From CAZHFW01 sp964531675 (GTDB taxonomy: Bacteria; Planctomycetota; Phycisphaerae; Phycisphaerales; UBA1924), in NCBI GenBank assembly GCA_964531675.1, contig CAZHFW010000010.1, forward strand, positions 1-64,000: a stretch of 64,000 nt of DNA, given 5' to 3'. Below, piece by piece: positions 60,816 through 64,000 of this stretch. The stretch's first letter is position 1. Every line of letters begins with the position of its first letter. Both the position numbers and the translations under genes were made by a program. The notes below the pieces were generated by a model. That model saw nothing but the letters and a program-made list of their open reading frames with translations, had not been told where the DNA came from and did not search any database.

Positions 60816-62078
60816 CTAGAGCTTGGATTCCGCCGCCAGCTCTTCCTTGAGGACCTTGGCGAGATACTCGTATTGCTCGACCGCGTTGTAGATCTGGGCC
60901 GAGATCCGCACCGTGCGGTTCGGGCTTCCCGGCGGCGCGGACCACAAGGGCACCTGGATCTTCCAGTGGTGCACGAGGCGGTCCTGCAGCGCGTCGTGGT
61001 ACTTGGAATGCCGCTGCGCGAGCATCGCCGCCCGCTCCGGAGAGTGCTTGGGGAGGTGGATCGTCGCCATCGCGCCCAGCAGCTCGTTCGGCGCCGGAGG
61101 CTCGACCCCCAGCGCGTTGCAGATCACATCCCGGCCCTTGATGACCAGCTCGTGATTGTGCCGCATGAGCCCCTCGATGCCCCCAGGCATCACGCCCTTG
61201 AGGAAATCCACCGCGGTCGTGATCGCCATGATCGCGGAGACATCGGTGGTGCCGATGTAGTCAAACTCGGTGTGGAAGTGGGGGCGTCCGGCCTTCGGCG
61301 TCTCGGCCTTGTTCGAGAGGATCATCGGGCGGAAGTCCCCGCCGCCGTTGAACGCCGCGTGGCGCCGGTCGGGCCTGGCGTACAGCACCGCGGTGCCCTT
61401 GGACGTGCAGAGCCACTTGTGGCAGTTGGTCGTGTAGTACGAGCATCCGTACGACGGGATGTCCAGATGCACGAACCCCACGCCGTGGGCCCCGTCCACG
61501 ATCGTCACGATCCCCTTGCTCTCAAGCTCGTGCACGATCCGCTTGATCGGGAGCACCAGCCCGCTCGGGCTGGTCGTGTGGCTCACCAGCGCGATCTTCG
61601 TCCGGCTCGTCACCTTGGACAGGATCGCCTGCGCCAGCTCCTCGCCCGACTTTGCCGGGAAAGGAAGCTCGGGCGCAACCACCACCGCGCCCGTCCGCGC
61701 CGCCACCCGGCGCAGGTTGTTCATGCACGCCGGATACTCGTGCGTGTCGGCCAGAACCTCATCGCCAGGCTTGAGCATCGGGGCCAGGTTGTCGAGGATC
61801 GTCGCGACCGCCTGCGTCGCGTTGGGAACAAAGACGAAGTCCGCCGGAGCGCATCCCAACAGCGGCGTCAACGCGGTGCGCGCCTTGTCGTACTCGCCTT
61901 CGAGCTTCTCAACAAAGAAACCCACCGGATCGCGCTCGATCTCCGCCATGAACCGGCGCTGCGCATCATGCACCACCGTGGGCGTCGCGCCGAATGAGCC
62001 GTGGTTCAGGAACACCAGCCCCGGATCGAGCTGAAAGTGACGCGACAGCGGCGAAGGCTTGGGCAACGAGAGCGTCAT
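60816..62078 (-). CDS. Class V aminotransferase, isopenicillin-N-epimerase-like
   Basis: The protein has 420 aa. FLNHGSFGATPTVVHDAQRR near the N-terminus is characteristic of the CefD-like branch. NATQAVATILDNLAPMLKPG, HTTSPSGLVLPIKRIV, VDGAHGVGFVHLD and the PLP lysine in TTNCHKWLCTSKG complete the fold-type I signature. In this branch the reaction may be epimerisation, transamination or cysteine-desulfurase-like chemistry; beta-lactam synthesis is not implied. ATG 62078 is chosen; the longer open frame upstream is antisense to the divergent exporter gene. It shares a 94-bp promoter gap with that gene. Confidence 0.85.
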   Translation of the reverse strand: MTLSLPKPSPLSRHFQLDPGLVFLNHGSFGATPTVVHDAQRRFMAEIERDPVGFFVEKLEGEYDKARTALTPLLGCAPADFVFVPNATQAVATILDNLAPMLKPGDEVLADTHEYPACMNNLRRVAARTGAVVVAPELPFPAKSGEELAQAILSKVTSRTKIALVSHTTSPSGLVLPIKRIVHELESKGIVTIVDGAHGVGFVHLDIPSYGCSYYTTNCHKWLCTSKGTAVLYARPDRRHAAFNGGGDFRPMILSNKAETPKAGRPHFHTEFDYIGTTDVSAIMAITTAVDFLKGVMPGGIEGLMRHNHELVIKGRDVICNALGVEPPAPNELLGAMATIHLPKHSPERAAMLAQRHSKYHDALQDRLVHHWKIQVPLWSAPPGSPNRTVRISAQIYNAVEQYEYLAKVLKEELAAESKL

Positions 62079-62172
62079 CGATCCCCTCCCGGAGCCGCCC
62101 GGCGGCCCCACCGGCCCCCGCGCCATCGCCTTCCATGGGCAACCTCGCGCGAGCCACACTAGGCTACGGCCC

Positions 62173-63219
62173 TTGACCCCGGAAACGTCCAAACCCGCCC
62201 CCGAATCCGCCCCGCCTCCCAAGGCCCGAGCGTCACAAGCCTCGAGCGCACTGGCCCCCTGGATCTTCCTCCCCGCCGCCGCCCTCTGCGCCACCCCCTG
62301 GCTCTCGGGCCCCCTGGCTCTGGTGCTCGGGATCGTCCTGGCCCTCACCGGCCTGACCGCCTTCGGAGCGCAGTCCAAAAAGGTCTCCAAGTTTCTTGTG
62401 CAGACCTGCGTCGTCCTGCTGGGCTTTCGCCTTGGGATCGGACAACTCGCCCACGCCGCCGCGGGGGGCCTGCTCTTTGCGGTCGCGAGCATCGGCGTCA
62501 CGCTCGCCCTGGGCTGGGCCCTGGGCCGCCTCTTCAAGACCTCGGGCGAACTGGCGACGCTGGTCAACGCCGGCACCGCGATCTGCGGCGCCAGCGCCAT
62601 CGGTGCCGTGGGCTCGGCCATGGGCGCCGCCGCCTCGAGCATGGCGGTCGCCACCGGCGCGATCTTCATTCTCAACGCGATCGGCCTCTGGCTGCTCCCC
62701 CTGATCGGGCACGCGCTGAATCTCTCCGAACTTCAGTTCGGCACCTGGGCCGGCATCGCGTTGCACGATGTCGCCTCCGTCGCCGCCGCCGCCAGCCGTT
62801 ACCACGAGCCCGGCTCCACGACCTCCGTGGCGCTGGACACCGCCAACATCGTGAAGATGACGCGCGTGCTCTGGATCATCCCGCTCGCCTTCGCCGCGGC
62901 ATGGGCCTCGGGCCGCAAGAACGCTTCCAAGGTCCAATCGGGCGCCAAGCCCGGCGCACGCTTCCCGATCCCCTGGTTCATCGGCCTTTTCCTGCTCGCC
63001 TCGGTGCTGCGCACGCTGGTGCCCGAGCTGGCCAAGGCCGAGTCCACGATCCGCGCCATCGCGTCCGCGGGATTTCAGGTCGCGCTGTTTCTGATCGGTG
63101 CGGGCCTCACGCGGGCGACCCTGAAAGCGGTGGGGTGGCGCGTCCTCGCCCACGCGACGATCCTCTGGATCGCGGTCGCCTCGGGCTCACTGTTTGCAAT
63201 TCGTGCGCTGATGTCCTGA
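62173..63219 (+). CDS. YeiH-family putative sulfate exporter
   Basis: The protein has 348 aa from TTG 62173 (TPETSKPAPESAPPPKARAS). About 10 TM helices are present with family motifs: LVLGIVLALTGLTAFGAQSK, VQTCVVLLGFRLGIGQL, TLVNAGTAICGASAIGAVGS, GIALHDVASVAAAASRYHEP and ALDTANIVKMTRVLWIIPLA. The UPF0324/YeiH family is annotated as putative sulfate (or sulfonate/sulfite-linked) exporters, and function is weakly established. The divergent class V aminotransferase could release sulfur from cysteine, which would make a sulfur-metabolism pairing plausible but speculative. Confidence 0.85.
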   Translation: MTPETSKPAPESAPPPKARASQASSALAPWIFLPAAALCATPWLSGPLALVLGIVLALTGLTAFGAQSKKVSKFLVQTCVVLLGFRLGIGQLAHAAAGGLLFAVASIGVTLALGWALGRLFKTSGELATLVNAGTAICGASAIGAVGSAMGAAASSMAVATGAIFILNAIGLWLLPLIGHALNLSELQFGTWAGIALHDVASVAAAASRYHEPGSTTSVALDTANIVKMTRVLWIIPLAFAAAWASGRKNASKVQSGAKPGARFPIPWFIGLFLLASVLRTLVPELAKAESTIRAIASAGFQVALFLIGAGLTRATLKAVGWRVLAHATILWIAVASGSLFAIRALMS

Positions 63220-63246
63220 CGCCCACATGCGCCTACACGCGGACGA

Positions 63247-63654
63247 TCAGGCGTTCAGATCCAGGATCTTGCCCGCGTTCACCGCGGTCGCCGCCGCGTT
63301 CTTGTCCGCGGGATGGCGGTACATCGGGAAGGCCGCCGGATTGGTCCCGGCGCTGCTGGCCGCCTTCGGCATCATCGCGGCGCCGCTCGCCTGACCCATC
63401 GACGTCTCGGGCGAAGGCGCGACCTTGGCCGCCACCAGCGTCGAGATCCGCGCCTTGGCTTCCGCAGCCTTGGTCGTGGACGCATCCACCGAGTCCGTGC
63501 GCACAGCCCGTGCGGGCGACGGCTTGGCGATGGAGAAAGGTCCGGTATTCGCAGCAGCACCCGCGCTGCTCGTCGCGGCGGTGGGCCGCGGAGCGCTGGT
63601 CAGGCCGTAGGCCTTGCTGATGTGATAGGGGTTGGTGGGTCCGACGCGATCCAT
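63247..63654 (-). CDS. Small Ala-rich hypothetical protein (135 aa)
   Basis: The ATG is preceded by AGGTTCC-type sequence. It begins DRVGPTNPYHISKAYGL, has a low-complexity Ala/Thr/Ser centre and a helical segment (AEAKARISTLVAAKVAPSPE), and ends MYRHPADKNAAATAVNAGKI-LDLNA. There is no signal peptide or TM helix. The layout is vaguely like flagellar regulatory small proteins, but I cannot assign a family. It converges on the YeiH gene with a 27-bp gap. 63655-63813 holds no gene. Confidence 0.6.
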   Translation of the reverse strand: MDRVGPTNPYHISKAYGLTSAPRPTAATSSAGAAANTGPFSIAKPSPARAVRTDSVDASTTKAAEAKARISTLVAAKVAPSPETSMGQASGAAMMPKAASSAGTNPAAFPMYRHPADKNAAATAVNAGKILDLNA

Positions 63655-63813
63655 GCGGAAGGAACCTCGCTGAGTTCAAAGCATGCCCGCCAGCGCGTTC
63701 CGGGTCAAGCCGGCCCAACCCTGTTTGACGGGTCCGCTTTGCTGTTATTCCATCGCTTGGCTGGCTTTCGCGCCGATGTTGCGCCGTGTTCGGTCTCGAT
63801 CAGGCAGCCCAAC

Positions 63814-64000
63814 TCACGCTGTCGCCGGCGCCTGACTCCCCGACATCACACGCTGGATCTCGCGCCGCATCTCACGATCAAACCGCTCTTCGGAGAATCG
63901 CAGCGCCGACTCCCGGCACGCCCGCTGCGCTTCATCGCACGACGGCGCGCGCCCGATCGCCTCCAGCAGCGCGTCAGGCGTCGGCTCATCGAAGAACGCG
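63814..64000 (-). CDS. Glycosyltransferase C-terminus (partial, cut by window edge)
   Basis: The last 61 codons are visible: FFDEPTPDALLEAIGRA, then CRESALRFSEERFDREMRRE and a TGA at 63814-63816. 'YFxEPTPExLxxAI...F...xAxRFSxExFxxxLxxxI' is the usual C-terminal segment of GT4-type glycosyltransferases. The N-terminus and catalytic EX7E region lie beyond the right edge. It probably adds a sugar in LPS, exopolysaccharide or glycan synthesis. Confidence 0.65.
   Translation of the reverse strand, partial: AFFDEPTPDALLEAIGRAPSCDEAQRACRESALRFSEERFDREMRREIQRVMSGSQAPATA

Overview
The window is high-GC bacterial DNA that looks like a planctomycete of the Phycisphaerae/Phycisphaerales type. The clues are secreted proteins ending in a VPAP-(hydrophobic)-RRRR tail (PEP-CTERM-like), proteins ending in paired EF-hand-like repeats and FFxxFDQGC (GC-type dockerin-like), a DUF1800/DUF1501 pair, a type I sulfatase, a planctomycete-style pseudopilin and a planctomycete-style phage integrase. 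This assignment is inferred from protein signatures; there is no rRNA in the window.

Region 1 (1-14677) is an integrative mobile element, probably running off the left edge. Its right end abuts the 3' end of tmRNA (ssrA, minus strand, 14678-15027), a classic integration site. It carries a ParB-like/DNA methyltransferase gene behind a perfect 14-bp palindrome, small phage-like proteins (HARE-HTH, DUF6900-like, terminase-small-subunit-like), three zinc-ribbon miniproteins, a catalytic-core-only tyrosine recombinase, a cargo module of visibly lower GC (an 877-aa RloC/PrrC-like ATPase with a CxxC hook, and an unknown 490-aa protein), a set of 10-bp tandem repeats, and a replication/integration block: HTH, RepB-like primase with DUF3987, excisionase-like protein, integrase.

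Region 2 (15028-31686) is chromosome rich in secreted surface proteins: a beta-propeller GC-dockerin protein broken by an in-frame TGA, several VPAP-RRRR proteins (one containing a kinase catalytic-loop motif), a LuxR-type regulator, an MscS channel, a GNAT acetyltransferase, a DUF4345-like membrane protein, a pseudopilin and a sulfatase.

Region 3 (31856-48183) is mostly housekeeping and degradative: a secreted esterase, ThiL, TsaE with a degenerate YacG-like tail, a peptidase-MA-type metalloprotease, a candidate rod-shaped ncRNA with a strong terminator (6S-like, unproven), MutM/Nei, an MFS transporter, DUF4126, DUF1800/DUF1501, a GH2 glycosidase and the Kdo transferase WaaA (implying LPS).

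Region 4 (48325-58075) is a complete reductive pyrimidine catabolic locus. An NCS1 permease imports the base. PreT/PreA reduce uracil or thymine, dihydropyrimidinase opens the ring, beta-ureidopropionase releases the beta-amino acid, a class III aminotransferase makes the semialdehyde and a CoA-acylating semialdehyde dehydrogenase feeds acetyl-/propionyl-CoA into metabolism. The six enzymes are codirectional on the minus strand and converge on the permease.

Region 5 (58278-64000) holds tRNA-Val(UAC), an ABC-2 exporter pair, a class V aminotransferase divergent from a YeiH-type exporter, a small unknown protein, and the C-terminus of a glycosyltransferase cut by the window edge.
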